Positions 11,070 to 22,658 of a stretch of 64,000 nucleotides of DNA are shown here, one piece after another. The translations under genes were made by a program, and so were the position numbers. Each line of letters begins with the position of its first letter. Within the stretch, counting starts at the first letter, position 1. Under the pieces are notes generated by a model, which was given only the letters and a program-made list of their open reading frames with translations, searched no databases and was not told where the DNA came from. This DNA comes from Antedon mediterranea (lineage: Eukaryota > Echinodermata > Crinoidea > Comatulida > Antedonidae), in contig NC_092674.1 of NCBI RefSeq assembly GCF_964355755.1, positions 17,746,501 through 17,810,500 on the forward strand, read 5' to 3'.

Positions 11070-11690
11070 TTTTTCACGCTGCTGCTCTAGCCCGCTACGT
11101 CCCATTAGGACTACTCAATCAGAAGCTAAAGCAAGCAGCAGTTATAGTTCTAAGGACAGACAGTTTTGTGAAAATGGAAACTCCACTATGATTTATTGAT
11201 TCCAGCTGCTACAGTAGACCCAAAAAACGGCTGGGAAAGAGTCTATTAGGACATGTCATGCTAAAATTACAAATCCGTATATTCACTGTCAGTGTCAGAT
11301 ATTCATTGAATTATTATCGAAACAGTCCATTAAAGTTTGTGTTTGTAATAGGATACTTCACAATTGAAATATCTAGGGTGATGAAGTGACCCCCAGATTT
11401 GACCTTAGCAATAAAATTAACTAAAGTGACAGAAATTGAGTATTCACTTCTGTAACAAAAAAGTAATATTTATTCACATATAAAAAATGAAAAGAAACCC
11501 AAAAACCATTGTCTGACAGACAATTTAAGTATTTGTTGCTTTAAATTACATTTTTTCAGGTAAAATAACTATCTATTACTGTATGTGACAATAAAATGAC
11601 ACATTCAAAAACATTTGAAATAAAAAATATTTTTCAATAAGCGAGCAGCGTTTTTTGTAAGAAATATTTCTTGTTTAAACATGCACGTAC
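11070..11690 (+). mobile_element. MITE-like element, copy 1 (inverted partner 13743-14332)
   Basis: The roughly 600 bp from CACGCTGCTGCTCTAGCCC to GCGAGCAGCGTTTTTTG is found as an inverted copy at 13743-14332 with few differences. The ends share ACGCTGCTC-type inverted sequence, so a short, imperfect terminal inverted repeat is likely. There is no coding frame. Confidence 0.65.
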
Positions 11691-11919
11691 TTTGCTGCTT
11701 GCTGCAATTAGTTAGATACTCCCCCACACCGACCTTCCAAGTCTACTGCTACTTGCGATGGTTTACTGAGTGCCCAGCTACTGCTATCGCTATGTTCTCT
11801 ATCATGAGAACACAAATATTGTTTGCTTTAGTGATGTAAGCATAAGATGTTATGCAATAGACGGTGTGTCTACAGTACAGCAACTGACTTAATTTTATCT
11901 CGAAAAGAAAGGATCATAG

Positions 11920-12390
11920 GTGAAATTACGGGACACACATCATATTAATTTTTTGGTATGATGGAATTATCAAAATAAACTTGAAGATGACAATTTCGAA
12001 AGATAATAAATTGAGCAAATAAATATAAGAAAATTTGACACGTAGAAGCGCAATGCGCACTCTTTGAAATCTGTATAACTTTGACTAAAGAAATTTAAAA
12101 ACTACTTTTTAACTTCAACTGGCCCTATAACATCACAACATCCGATAGGCTTAATTTTTATATGAATTCATATCTACATTTCATCAGCTTTCATAATAAA
12201 TTATAATTTTCAAGGTCACCTTTAATTCTGAAGAGCTGTAAGATATTCAAATGTATGGTGTAGGTGAAATTACACGACATATGTTATTCAAGTCTTTACG
12301 CGTGATGACGTCATCAAAATGAAAATGCTGACAACTTATGAGAAAGATAAATAATCAAGCAAGCACATACTGAAATTTGTGAAAAATTCG
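11920..12390 (+). repeat. Degenerate internal segment of the hairpin family
   Basis: It contains GGTGAAATTACGGGAC, GATGACGTCATCAAAATGAAA and ATGAATTCATATCTAC words, in the order seen in the body of the 41-47 kb units. Both ends are missing. Confidence 0.6.
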
Positions 12391-12394
12391 AGCA

Positions 12395-12695
12395 CAAATA
12401 ACAAATATATTGAGTTATATAGGTTCTATATATCCACCAAAAAAAATTCCAGCTCATCTGGGGAAAGCCACCATTTTGGATTTTTAAAATGGCTGCCATA
12501 AAATACATATTTTTGCTCTTATATCAGCTTCTACATCATGTATGGATATGATTTTAGTGGCAAAGTATATGTTTTGAGTGTCAAGAAATATGTTTTGAGT
12601 GTCAAGAAATAAAAAAACAGAATTTTCGTAATTCACTCAATGGCCGCCATTTTGGTTTTCAAAATGGCCATCATAAAAATACAGATTTTTGCTCT
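12395..12695 (+). repeat. AAAATGGCNGCC-containing repeat (inverted partner 21740-22345)
   Basis: It contains GGAAAGCCACCATTTTGG, AAAATGGCTGCCATAAAAT and two near-identical copies of GTTTTGAGTGTCAAGAAAT (about 12573-12610). The same sequence occurs in reverse orientation at 21740-22345, where the unit is repeated about four times. Confidence 0.7.
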
Positions 12696-13009
12696 TATCT
12701 TCATTTGTAAACATTTACAATTGGAATAGTATTATAGTATTATAGTTATACGCACGATCGCCGACCGCCATATACCCCCAGGCCAGCGCGAGCGAGCCCT
12801 TCTTGGCAACCACATCCATGGTGTACAGTATTCAACTAGTATATTCTCCAGTTGATTATAGCATAGATCTAGCGTACACACTTCTAGGATACATAGATAC
12901 TAATCGAATACGATTGTCCATGAAAACGTGCGCCCTTTCGATAAAAGTATCGAGCGAGGCTAGCCCACACACACGTGCGGTCATGCACTCGATGTTGCCG
13001 GTGCGAAAC
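12696..13009 (+). mobile_element. TA-MITE copy 1, left part (continues at 16460-16672)
   Basis: From CATTTGTAAACATTTAC to GGTGCGAAAC this matches the inside of the complete MITE at 17847-18619. It is interrupted at 13009 by the Mutator-like element and resumes at 16460. Its outer left end is missing, so the copy was truncated before or during later insertions. Confidence 0.8.
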
Positions 13010-13105
13010 GGGTGTCACGAAACCTAAGACCACGAAAGCTAAGACCCCCTAAGACCTAAGATCACGAAAGCTAAGACCCAAGACCTAAGATTACAAATTC
13101 TAAGA

Positions 13106-14459
13106 TACCGTATATTTCGGTGTATAAGTCGCACTTTTGACACGCAAATTTGACCTCTAAATTAAGGGTGCGTCTTATACACCGAACATAAATGCCTCAC
13201 CACACAGATTGTACATAGGCCTAGGCTATCGTCACCTCGTTTGCTAGGCCTGAGTAGGCTAGGCCTAGCTACAGTAACTAACTAACGTAACGGCAACCTG
13301 CTTCTGCCTAGTTTTCAAGTAATTTTAGCATGATGTTATACTAAATATGATGAAAAGATTTGTTCATTATGGCGCTCCGATAAAATTTCATTTGTAAACG
13401 TTTATGTACGATTGGAATAGTATTTATTTATACAGTAGTTATACGCACGATCGCCGTACCCCAAGCGCAAGCCCTTCTTTTGGTGGCCACATGGTGTACG
13501 GTATTCGACTAGTATATTCTCCAGGTGATTATAGCATGGACCTTGATCGAGCGAGGCTAGCCCACACACGTGCGTGTTACACACACGGTCATGCACTCGA
13601 TGTTGCGGCGAAACTCATGAATAACAAGTTAGAAAGAACTTATTGAGGCTGGGCGCGGCCGAGCCTAGGTAAGAAAAAACCTAAATAAAGGACGCCGTTG
13701 TAGATACAACAAAATATATTATTACAATAATATTGATTAAAATTTAAACAAGAAATATTTCTTACAAAAAACGCTGCTCGCTTTATTTCAAATGTTTTTG
13801 AATGTGTCATTTTATTGTCACATGATAGTTGTTTTACCTGAAAAAATGTAATTTAAAGCAACAAATACTTAAATTGTCTGTCAGACAATGGTTTTTGGGT
13901 TTCTTTTCTTTTTTTATATGTGAATAAATATTATTATTTTGTTACAGAAGTGAATACTCAATTTCTGTCACTTTAGTTAATTTTATTGCTAAGGTCAAAT
14001 CTGGGGGTCACTTCATCACCCTAGATATTTCAATTGTGAAGTATCCTATTACAAACACAAACTTTAATGGACTGTTTCGATAATAATTCACTGAATATCT
14101 GACAGTGAATATACCAGAAATGCTTAGGGATTTGTAATTTTAGCCTGACATGTCCTAATAGACTCTTTCCCAGACGTTTTTTGGGTCTACTGTAGCAGCT
14201 GGAATCAATAAATCATAGTGAAGTTTCCATTTTCACAAAACTGTCTGTCCTTAGAACTATAACTGCTGCTTGCTTTAGCTTCTGATTGAGTAGTCCTAAT
14301 GGGACGTAGCGGGCTAGAGCAGCAGCGTGAAAAATGATGTTTTGGTGAAATATAAGGTGCGTCTTATACATCGACGATATAAAAAATACCGATATTTTAC
14401 TCTCAGTTGGGGGTGCGTCTTATACACAGGTGCGACTTATACACCGAAATATACGGTAT
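13106..14459. mobile_element. TA-flanked MITE copy 2, with internal insertion
   Basis: Terminal inverted repeats TACCGTATATTTCGGTGTA...AGTCGCAC (13106) and the complement at 14459 are near perfect, with TA at both outer edges. Inner inverted words GGTGCGTCTTATACA are also present. The body matches the complete copy at 17847-18619 but is longer, because the roughly 600 bp element at 13743-14332 sits inside it. It lies within the Mutator-like element. Confidence 0.8.
13743..14332 (-). mobile_element. MITE-like element, copy 2 (inverted partner 11070-11690)
   Basis: This is the reverse complement of 11070-11690, including CACCCTAGATATTTCAATTG and TTAAATTGTCTGTCAGAC. It is nested in a TA-MITE that is itself nested in the Mutator-like element. 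Confidence 0.7.
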
Positions 14460-14692
14460 ACTACAGCTTAAAAACAATACTTGTTTATCCATACAGTACA
14501 TAATTTTAAACACAGTAGGTTTCATTTATTACCATAAATATAATTAAATACTACCGCAAAACATAGATTAACTCACATTATTTTCGCCCTTTGAGTAAAT
14601 GTCTATTTTTTTCTTTACAACAAACAAACTTGATGGGTTGTTTGTTGGTATATATTTACTCCATTGTGTTGGTTCAGAGGATGTTTTTCTTA

Positions 14693-16351
14693 CGCACCTG
14701 CCTTTCTTGTATTTTGACTCCAAATTTGTTGACTAACTTTATCCTGAATACCACACTTTAAAATTAGGATTTATAGGTACTTTCAGAAGGAGAAACACAT
14801 AAAAACAAATAAATAAATCCTTTAAATTGATGATTTTACAGACTTGTTTCTTTGTATACTGTAACTCCTCCAGCTCTCTCTCCATATGAACCTCGACAAT
14901 TATTATGCCATCCTATGACATGTTATATACAGTGTAGCATAGACAAAATTACCAGACCCATCTTTTAAATCCAATTATTAACACGATGACGTCATCAAAT
15001 TGACATATAAAGATAACAATTTTAGAAGATAATTATCTAAATAATTACATTAAAACAAATTTGAAGAATTTTGGCCACGTAAAAGTGAGATGCGCTCTAT
15101 TTAATGTGATGAGCAATAACGAAAGAGTAAAAAATCCTATATTTTACATTCGTGTGGCCATACGATGACGTCATAACATCCGAGGGGTAAATATTCTGCA
15201 TGAATTTATATCTACAACAAATCTTCTTACATATCAAATTAAAAAAATTGGGGGTCATGGATGATCCTGAGGAGCTATAATAGATTAAAAATAGGCATAA
15301 TTTTTACAATATTTTGTCACTTTTGCAACTAAAACGCGCGCAAATTGTCTAAATCAACGTGTTCGTATGACGTCATTTTTATTTGAAATGATGTCAATTT
15401 TTTTTAAAATGACTAGGAAAGACTGTAAAATTATAATTCAAGAGAAGAACACATGATTTTTATGCTCCGTGCGCACCTTACGCGTAATTTTTTTCGCGCG
15501 CGTGGGAATTTTTGACATGCTCAAAATGTCATGATCAGCGTTGAAAGTTGATTAGAAATTAATTTTGCGCAATTTGAAATATTAAATGCGCGTGCGCGCG
15601 TAACTTTTTGTGAAACATGCCATTTTTAATCCATAGAAAGTTTGCCCTTGATATGACTTAAATGTTCACTAAGGTTCATGAAAAAAAATTTGTTGGTTCT
15701 ATAGTTATGATCAGTTATAGAAATTCATAAAATTGCGCGTAACTTACGCAACGCGGCTATGACATCGTCCAAAAGCTTGGCTGCACATCTACACTTCAAT
15801 GTCAATCTTTTTACCAAGTTATACAAAGTTAAGTTCACAAGTAATAGAGATATGCTGGTCACAAAAATCCGGGAAAGAAAGAAGAATAACAAAGAAGATG
15901 AAAATGATATTTACAATCACAAGGGTTATCCGCAACTTTACAAGTTGCGGATAACCAACAAATCATGATTTTTAAATTAAAATTTATTTGCCAGTATTTA
16001 TTTCTTCGTACTTACATGATTATACTATTATCATTACAATTTTAATTTTACATTGTTCCATCCACACTGTAGATGGACTCCACAGAGTTTTCAGCCCTCT
16101 ATATAATTTTTGCTCTTTTGACGTTCCATAGAAACAAAAACATTGAACATGTGTGTGCCTACTGCTAGTACTGTACTGTAGGCTAGTCATGCGAAATTCG
16201 CAAACAGTTTGTGTGCGAGAAAAACGTCTGTAAAATCATCAATTTAAAAATGTATTTGTTACTTTTTATGTGATTCTTTTTCATAAGAGTGCCAATTCTA
16301 AGGTGTGGTATTCAGAATAAATGTTGGGAGTTAAAATACAAGGCAGGTGCG
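14693..16351. mobile_element. Foldback element enclosing a hairpin-family fragment
   Basis: Left end CGCACCTGCCTTTCTTGTA and right end ...TACAAGGCAGGTGCG are inverted. The inner arms (AACTTTATCCTGAATACCAC against GTGGTATTCAGAATAAA) extend over roughly 140 bases or more. The same family occurs at 19162-19994. Between the arms, 14880-15956 belongs to the hairpin family and ends with its terminal hairpin. Confidence 0.65.
14880..15956 (+). repeat. Hairpin-family element, 3' part with terminal hairpin
   Basis: The body contains the family words CACGATGACGTCATCAAAT, CCATACGATGACGTCATAAC, GTGGGAATTTTTGACATGC and GCGCGTGCGCGCGTAAC. It ends with a perfect 15 bp stem: GGTTATCCGCAACTT (15924-15938), loop TAC, AAGTTGCGGATAACC (15942-15956). 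The family 5' end is missing. Confidence 0.8.
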
Positions 16352-16459
16352 AAAAATAAATATTTGTAATCTTAGGTCTTGGGTCTTAGCTTTCGTGATC
16401 TTAGGTCTTAGGGGGTCTTAGCTTTCGTGGTCTTGGTTTCGTTACACCCGGTGCGAAAC

Positions 16460-16672
16460 TCATGAAAAACAAGTTAGAAAGAACTGACGGAATGGGGGAC
16501 TTCCCTTCTTGTTGAGGCTGGGCGCGGCTGAGCCTAGGTAAGAAAAAACATTGTTTTGATGAAATATAAAGTGCGTCTTATACAAGTCATCGACGATATA
16601 CAAAATACCGATATTTTACCCTCAGTTAGGGGGTGCGTCTTATACACAGGTGCGACTTATAGTACACCTATA
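16460..16672 (+). mobile_element. TA-MITE copy 1, right part
   Basis: It continues 12696-13009 after the Mutator-like insertion: CATGAAAAACAAGTTAGAAA, GGCTGGGCGCGGC, GGGGTGCGTCTTATACACA and GGTGCGACTTATA. The outermost end is degraded (AGTACACC in place of CACCGAAATATA). Confidence 0.75.
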
Positions 16673-16727
16673 TAGATCTATCGCTATCACAATCGTCATT
16701 ATTGCTATGTCGACGTCATGAGTTAAT

Positions 16728-17170
16728 CATGATTGATTGAATTTATTTGATGCTCAACATTAAAATAACAAACAGACAAAAGACAAAAAAACGAGCATCA
16801 GGAACACCCATTAGGCCGGAAAAACCAGCCCATTTCCAATGGGGTCCAAATAGCACATAGCAATCAAGAGAAAATACAACATTTATAAAAAATATATATA
16901 TATATATACATTAAAATTAAGACCGAGTTCCATACTGATTACGAAGAAGATACCAGAGAGTGTACTACTATCAAACAAGATATTCTAAAGAAGTTACATA
17001 GACATGTAAAGATATTTTCCAAATATAAAGAGAAGCAGGGCCAACTTGCAGTTTAAAGTACAACTTATGGATGAAACAAGTAACAGATCTTATGAATACA
17101 TGGTAATACACTGGGAGATCAACACTAGTCACCCTAAATGGTCTGCATTTATGCACAAATGTAAATCTAG
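16728..17170 (-). mobile_element. Retroposon 3' end with (TCAA)-type tail
   Basis: On the minus strand a CCGGCCTAATGGGTGTTCC block leads to GAGCATCAAATAAATTCAAT and an ATCA-rich end (16728-16745), a typical LINE 3' tail. The sequence to its right (16900-17160) may be LINE 3' coding or untranslated sequence, but I could not identify protein motifs. An (AT)n tract lies at about 16889-16909. Confidence 0.45.
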
Positions 17171-17606
17171 CTGATTATCTGCCAGTCATAATAACCTTCG
17201 CTCAACCAATGTGACGTACAGTAAAGTAATGCAAAAAGAGTAATAAAGAGAAAGAAAACTACCATTTTTCGTCAGACTGATCGTAAGGTTCTTAAGAGCT
17301 TTCTGGGCAAGTCAAAAAGAAGAAGAAGTGGCTGTATCATTAGATAACTTTTTAGGCACGATTGTACAATTGGGAGCTCCAGGTTCAGATATAGCATCTA
17401 CAGTATGCTTTCATATTTGCAGCAGCTGGTCATGGCCAAAATGCCAAAAGTGGAAGGCTATATCTGGAAATGCTGAAAGACAAATTTCAAGATACACAAG
17501 GTTTTCTCTATTGTGCTCAAGTGATTCTTCACCATTAGGCCTAAAAAAAAAATTGTTTGTTTGCTGTCAAGTTTTTTTTTTTTGGTAGGAGGGAGGGTGG
17601 AAAAAA

Positions 17607-17639
<33 letters not shown>

Positions 17640-17846
17640 GGTAATTTCTCTGTTAATTGTATGCGAATTTGAGAGTAACAAAACACACTGAATAAAACAA
17701 CGAGCTCAAACATCTATTCATAATTGGTTTCACACTTTAATTCTGTTTTGGGCGCGTTAGGCCCCGTGTCTAAACTAGCCTAGGCTAGGCCTACTACACA
17801 GTAGGTCGTTGTTAGCAGGCCTAATTAAATATTTTAGAAGTTAGTG
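17171..17846. other. Unassigned intron sequence with poly(T)
   Basis: Poly(T) of about 29 bases at 17607-17635 follows another T run at 17571-17583. No retroelement body was recognised next to either. Confidence 0.35.
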
Positions 17847-18619
17847 TACCATATATTTCGGTGTATAAGTCGCACCTGTGTATAAGACGCACCCCCTAAC
17901 TGAGAGTAAAATATCGGTATTTTGTATATCGTCGATGTATAAGACGGCCGCGCCCAGCCTCAACAAGAAGGGATCAAGTCCCCCATTCCGTCAGTTCTTT
18001 CTAACATGTTATTCATGAGTTTCGCACCCGCAACATCGAGTGCATGACCGCACGCACGTGTGTGTGGGCTAGCCTCGCTCGATCCTTTTATCGAGAGGCG
18101 CACGTTTTCACGGACAATCGTATACGATTAGTATCTATGTATCCTAGAAGTGTGTACGCTAGATCTATGCTATAATCAACTGGAGAATATACTACTAGTC
18201 GAATACTGTACACCATGTGGTTGCCAAGAAGGGCTCGCTCGCGCTGGGGGTACGACGGTCGTGCGTATAACTATACTATTCCAATCGTAAACGTTTACAA
18301 ATGAAATTTTATCGGAGCGCCTAAAACAGCTCCATAATGAACAAATCTTTTCATCACATTTAGTACAAAATCATGCTAAAATGCCTTGAAAACTAGCAGG
18401 TTGCTGTTACGATAGTACACTGTACTGTAGCTAGGCTAGGCCTACTCTTTAGTAATACTAATCCTAGGCCTAGGCCTTACCTTAAAAAGCCCAGGCCTAG
18501 CCAACGAGGTGGCGATATCTGTGTGTTGAGGCATTTATGTTCGGTGTATAAGACGCACCCTTAATTTAGAGGTTAAATTTGCGTGTCAAAAGTGCGATTA
18601 TACACCGAAATATACGCTA
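17847..18619. mobile_element. TA-flanked MITE copy 3, essentially complete
   Basis: It begins TACCATATATTTCGGTGTA and ends TACACCGAAATATACGCTA, with TA at both edges and subterminal GACGCACCCC words. At 773 bp it is the best reference for the family, in reverse orientation relative to copies 1 and 2. Its centre carries GGCTAGCCTCGCTCGAT and AAGAAGGGCTCGCTCGCGC. It has no protein-coding capacity. Confidence 0.8.
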
Positions 18620-18962
18620 CGTTATTATTTTTATTGTTTCATCCTCGCACACTCGATTTTTACACCTTTTCGTCCAAAAAAAATAATAAAAAAACTTTTT
18701 TTTAAAAATCGCCCTCAACGTAAAAAAAAAAACTTTTTCTTATCTCCGCCCCAAATTTTTGGCGAAATTAGGGGCGGCGGATGACCGCAAACAAACTACT
18801 TTTTTTTTTTAGGCCTTATAACACGTTGCATGATATCCATTCTTTTGGAACATCTTGTATTGTATGCATATGGAAATTTGTCTTTTAGGCATATTGGCCA
18901 TCATAGTCAATTGTTCTATACTGTGTCTATATCTGGAGATAAAATGGTACATCATCATCTCA

Positions 18963-21026
18963 GGGTAGTAACAAAGTGCGAGGCAGCGAGGCACGCGAGG
19001 CAGGGAAGGCATGCGAGGCATGCGAGGCAAGTCAGAAATTTATGCGAGGCATCGTTTTACCATCATCAAAAAATGCGAGGCATCATTTTATCATTTCTCA
19101 AAATTGCAAGGCAGGAAATCACCGAAATTGAAGTAGCCTGCCTAGGCCTAGGCCCGCTAGGCTAGTTTCCTTTTGCACAAGCCTTGTATTTTAACCAACT
19201 TTATCCTGAATACCACAGCTTAGAATTAGTAGGCCTACTTTAATGAAGAAAAATCACATAAAAGTAACAATAAATCCATTAAATTGGTGGTTTTACAGAC
19301 GTTGTTTTTCTCGCATTTCGCACACTCAATGTTCAATATTTCGGTTTCTATGGAACGCCAAAAGAGCAAAATTAATTAGAGGGCTAAAAACTCTGTGGAA
19401 TCCATTTACCGGTATATTTAACGCATTATTTGGTGAAAATCAAGTACAATTTCAATAGATTTTGTCACTGTCAGTAAGGAAAAATGTTACTGTTGATAAT
19501 GTACACGGTTTCGTTAACCTTTTAAAGAATAAAATAGAAAAATTCATCATAATATCCTTAGTAGGATGTCCTAGGTCTAGACTAGGTAGTGATGTTGATT
19601 TAGGATCGACTATTATTCTTTGAAAACAGAACAGTATCAGCAGTAACATATTACAGTATTTTTATTGACAAATTAACAAATATATTGAAATAAAACGTGT
19701 TTTTCACCAATAAATGCATGAGAAATTGACGCATTCCACTGAGTTTTAGTCCTCTATTATCGTTGCTCTTTTGGCGCTCCATAGAAACAAAAATATTGAA
19801 CATTGAATAAGTGAAATTCGCGAACAGTGTGCGAGACACACGCCTGTAAAATCATTAATTTAAGGATTTATTTGTTACTTTTTATGTGATTCTTTCATTA
19901 AAGTATACTCATGAGGTATACTTCTAAGGTGTGGTATTCACACGATAAAGTTAGTTATCAAATTTGGAGTAAAAATACAAGCGAAGGAAACTAGCGCCAG
20001 GTTTATTAGTACGTACATGGACAACAATAAATAAAAATCGTTCGTAATATACCTAGCTTACTAAAACAGGAATAGTGTATCATTATTAAATATTACACCA
20101 ATTATTATTATATCAAAATTGATTAAATTATTTTCTACATAGGCCTCTTATCTAGGTTAGGGCTAAGCATATTAGCTAAAGTTTAATTTTAGGCCTAGTA
20201 TTACAATTGTCGGACGTAAGTCTTTTTTCACACGCGCTCCAGAATTCTGTCGCAATTTTTTTCTTTGCGGCATGTTATTGGATCGCCATATCAGTTACCT
20301 TTTATTCACCGCCAGTTATTGAACTTGTCCTGGCAATCGCTGTTCACCTTATTTGCGAGAGAGGTACACGTGTTGTTCCTAGAGAATGGAATGTCAAAAA
20401 TGTCTTTGGCACGCCGCTCAGAGAGAAGTACAAGTCTGTGCGTTGCTGCTGAAACCACGTGCTATAGGAGGGGAATGCACCACAATCCTCTGAGCTGAGG
20501 GCTGAATCATTCCGCTACCTTCTAAATAGTAAAGAGGGATTTTCCATCTCTCGGGTCTACCGGATCTAGGCGCAGGGGTGTGACAAAATATTATTTTCAC
20601 TCTGCTATGTTCGAGAGACATGTGAGTGAACACGCTCGAAATGCCAACAAACATTGCAGTCATTTGATGAGTGTGTCGCTATAACAATTATTGTTTATCG
20701 AAAGTTGAAGACTGTCGTTCAGATTTTTTAACCGTAGTTTGAGCACTTTTGTAAAAGTAAAATTTGACACGATATGACTTGAATGAAAAAACAATCGTTA
20801 CATAAAAATAAACAACATGATGAGTGTATACACGAATCTATTAGATACGCTTGTATCGATTGATTATTAGGCCTATAATATAGCATAATAGCACGTTAAG
20901 ATATGCCTCGCACCTTTTTGAAATTGTAAACTATATGCCTCGCATGCCTCGCACTTTTGGATATGATAAAATGATGCCTCGCACAAATATTTGGCATGCC
21001 TCGCTTGCCTCGCACTTTGTCAACAC
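18963..21026. mobile_element. Mutator-like element with GCGAGGC subterminal repeats, 11 bp target duplication
   Basis: Left end GGGTAGTAACAAAGTGCGAG and the complement of the right end GTGTTGACAAAGTGCGAG are inverted, and each is followed by about six TGCGAGGCA units within 130 bases. TCATCATCTCA flanks both sides exactly (18952-18962 and 21027-21037). The GGGT start and 11 bp duplication resemble the element at 13010-16449, so a shared superfamily is likely. No transposase is seen. A foldback element (19162-19994) is nested inside. Confidence 0.78.
19162..19994. mobile_element. Foldback element (family of 14693-16351)
   Basis: Ends CTAGTTTCC...CTTGTATTTT (19162) and TACAAGCGAAGGAAACTAG (19994) are inverted. 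The inner arms, including AACTTTATCCTGAATACCAC against GTGGTATTCACACGATAAA and TCTATGGAACGCCAAAAGAG against CTCTTTTGGCGCTCCATAGA, extend over about 250 bases on each side. The centre (about 19405-19735) has no feature. Confidence 0.7.
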
Positions 21027-21037
21027 TCATCATCTCA

Positions 21038-21739
21038 TGTCATCATTATATGATACATAGCTGCATCCATTAGCTTTAGAATATACAGCTCTCTTTAAAG
21101 TAGGTTATGCACAACTTCAAAACCTCAACCCACCATTATGTCCAATATAACCCAGAAAGCTCCTGAAAAAATAAACTCCTCCGAGTCTGATTATGATGAC
21201 TGGTAGATGAGCAGCTAGATATACATTTTCAGAGTGGCTGTACAGTTGTATAAACTGTTGACATGTTAATTGGATAAAAAAGAATGATCGGCAAAATCTA
21301 TCGTCGATTTGTTGAGTTATCGCATGACTACATGCATATGCAATCCAGACCAGTTATGGTGAAGTAGTGTTAGTCCCCAGTCTCCATTCATACACATAAG
21401 ATACATATGTTGCTTTAAATTGCTTTACTTGCTTAATCCATAATGTATCTGATTGGAATGCTTAACTTAAGTTGGCCATGCTTCTCTTTAGGATTTGGAA
21501 AATATCAATAATAAAATAGCAAACATTTTAAAAATATTTTATTTTTAGGTTCTTCACGTGAATGATATAGTTACAGTACATCGTTGATATCTTCTTGTGT
21601 ACAGTACCTCCTGGGGTCATAATCATTGTGGTTCCCATATTATCACCAATACATTGACTTATTCTCGTCATCACTTTCCAACTGTATTTCAAAAGCTGAA
21701 TTTAGTTTTTATTCTGTAACATAGGCTTAGCAAAAAAGT
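21038..21739. other. Unassigned intron sequence
   Basis: No gene, RNA or repeat structure was recognised. Confidence 0.35.
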
Positions 21740-22345
21740 TAATATTTATTTTTTAAATATCCATTTGAAACCAGATGAAATTTTTTGAGGATAATCATAG
21801 TAGCTCATAAATTAGCAAAAACCTGTAGCTTATGGTGGCCATTTTGACAATCAAAATGGGGCCATTGAGTGAACTTCAAAAAGCTGTATTTAGATTTCTT
21901 GACCCATGAAACATAAACATTGCCACATAAATCACTTCCATGCATGATGAAGAAGCTGAGGTGAGGACAAATCTGGACAGCCATTGGGTGAAATTCAAAT
22001 TAATGCTGTATTTGGATTCCTTGACCGTCAAAACCTACATTTTGCCACCAAAATCATGTCTATGCTGAGATAAGCACAAATCTGTATTTTAAGGTGGCCA
22101 TTTTGAAAAACAAGATGGCGGCCTATGAGTGAACTTCAAAATGCTGTATTTAGATTCCTTGACCCTCAAAACATACACTTTGCCACCAAAATCATTTCAA
22201 TGCATGATGTAGAAGAGGAGATATGAGCAAAAACCTGTATTTTATGGCAGCCATTTTGAAAATCCAAAATGGTGGCTTTCCCCAGGCCAGATGAGCTGGA
22301 ACTTTTTTTTGGTGGATATATAGACCCCATATGACGCAAATCAGT
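21740..22345 (-). repeat. Tandem AAAATGGCNGCC repeat, about 4 units
   Basis: Units of roughly 120-150 bases repeat the order GGCCATTTTGA / GAGTGAACTTCAAAA-GCTGTATTTAGATTCC / TTGACCCTCAAAACATACA / CCACCAAAATCAT / GCATGATG. The last unit ends with CCAAAATGGTGGCTTTCCCC. The set is an inverted match to 12395-12695 and ends about 200 bases before gephyrin exon c. Confidence 0.75.
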
Positions 22346-22556
22346 TGAGAAACACTTGTTTCTAATTTGTTCCCAGAGAAAGTGTAAAATGGGGATCCTA
22401 AGTCTACATATAGTCTGTATAAATCTGTTTTCCAAAACCCATCTGATCATATACTATTAAGATTTTTTTTCTCATACATTTTTAAACTATAATAATGTTG
22501 GCGGCCATCTTTAAAAAATAATAATAATAATGAATCAATCAATTTTGTTTTTTTAG

Positions 22557-22651
22557 GCTACCAAGCAAGTAATAGATAAAGAAGCTCCTGGCCTTGTTAT
22601 TTCCATGCTGGTAGCTTCTATGAAAATAACACCATTTGCAATGCTTTCAAG
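22557..22651 (+). CDS. GPHN: Gephyrin, G-domain exon c
   Basis: Acceptor TTTTTTTAG (ends 22556) and donor GTAAAT (22652). The product is ATKQVIDKEAPGLVISMLV, then ASMKITPFAMLSR with the last Arg codon split (AG|G) across the next intron. It corresponds to the gephyrin helix beginning ATKEVIEREAPG and running to the LSRPVCG segment. The reading frame is intact, though several positions differ from vertebrates (for example SMKITPFAM). The 5' splice site lies only a few bases before a 1.6 kb foldback element (22659-24305). The following intron is about 30.8 kb. Confidence 0.92.
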
Positions 22652-22658
22652 GTAAATA

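Larger units (their letters stand above)
13010..16449. mobile_element. Mutator-like composite element, 10 bp target duplication
   Basis: The left end GGGTGTCACGAAACC (13010) and the complement of the right end, GGGTGTAACGAAACC (16449), form terminal inverted repeats that continue for about 80 bases through several AAGACC/CTAAGACC words. The flanks GGTGCGAAAC (13000-13009 and 16450-16459) are an exact 10 bp direct repeat, and joining them restores the interrupted MITE seen whole elsewhere. Long inverted ends plus a 9-11 bp duplication point to the Mutator superfamily (inference). No transposase is encoded. The inside holds a MITE, an inverted MITE copy, and a foldback element with a piece of the hairpin family. 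Confidence 0.8.

Noticed and set aside
12803-13646. Small open frames at 12803-13027 and 13402-13646 as genes
   Set aside because: Both are the same MITE body read through, and the matching frames in other copies are broken.
20207-20498. Overlapping 77-81 codon frames as a gene
   Set aside because: They lie inside a non-autonomous Mutator-like element, have no motifs, and overlap each other in two frames.
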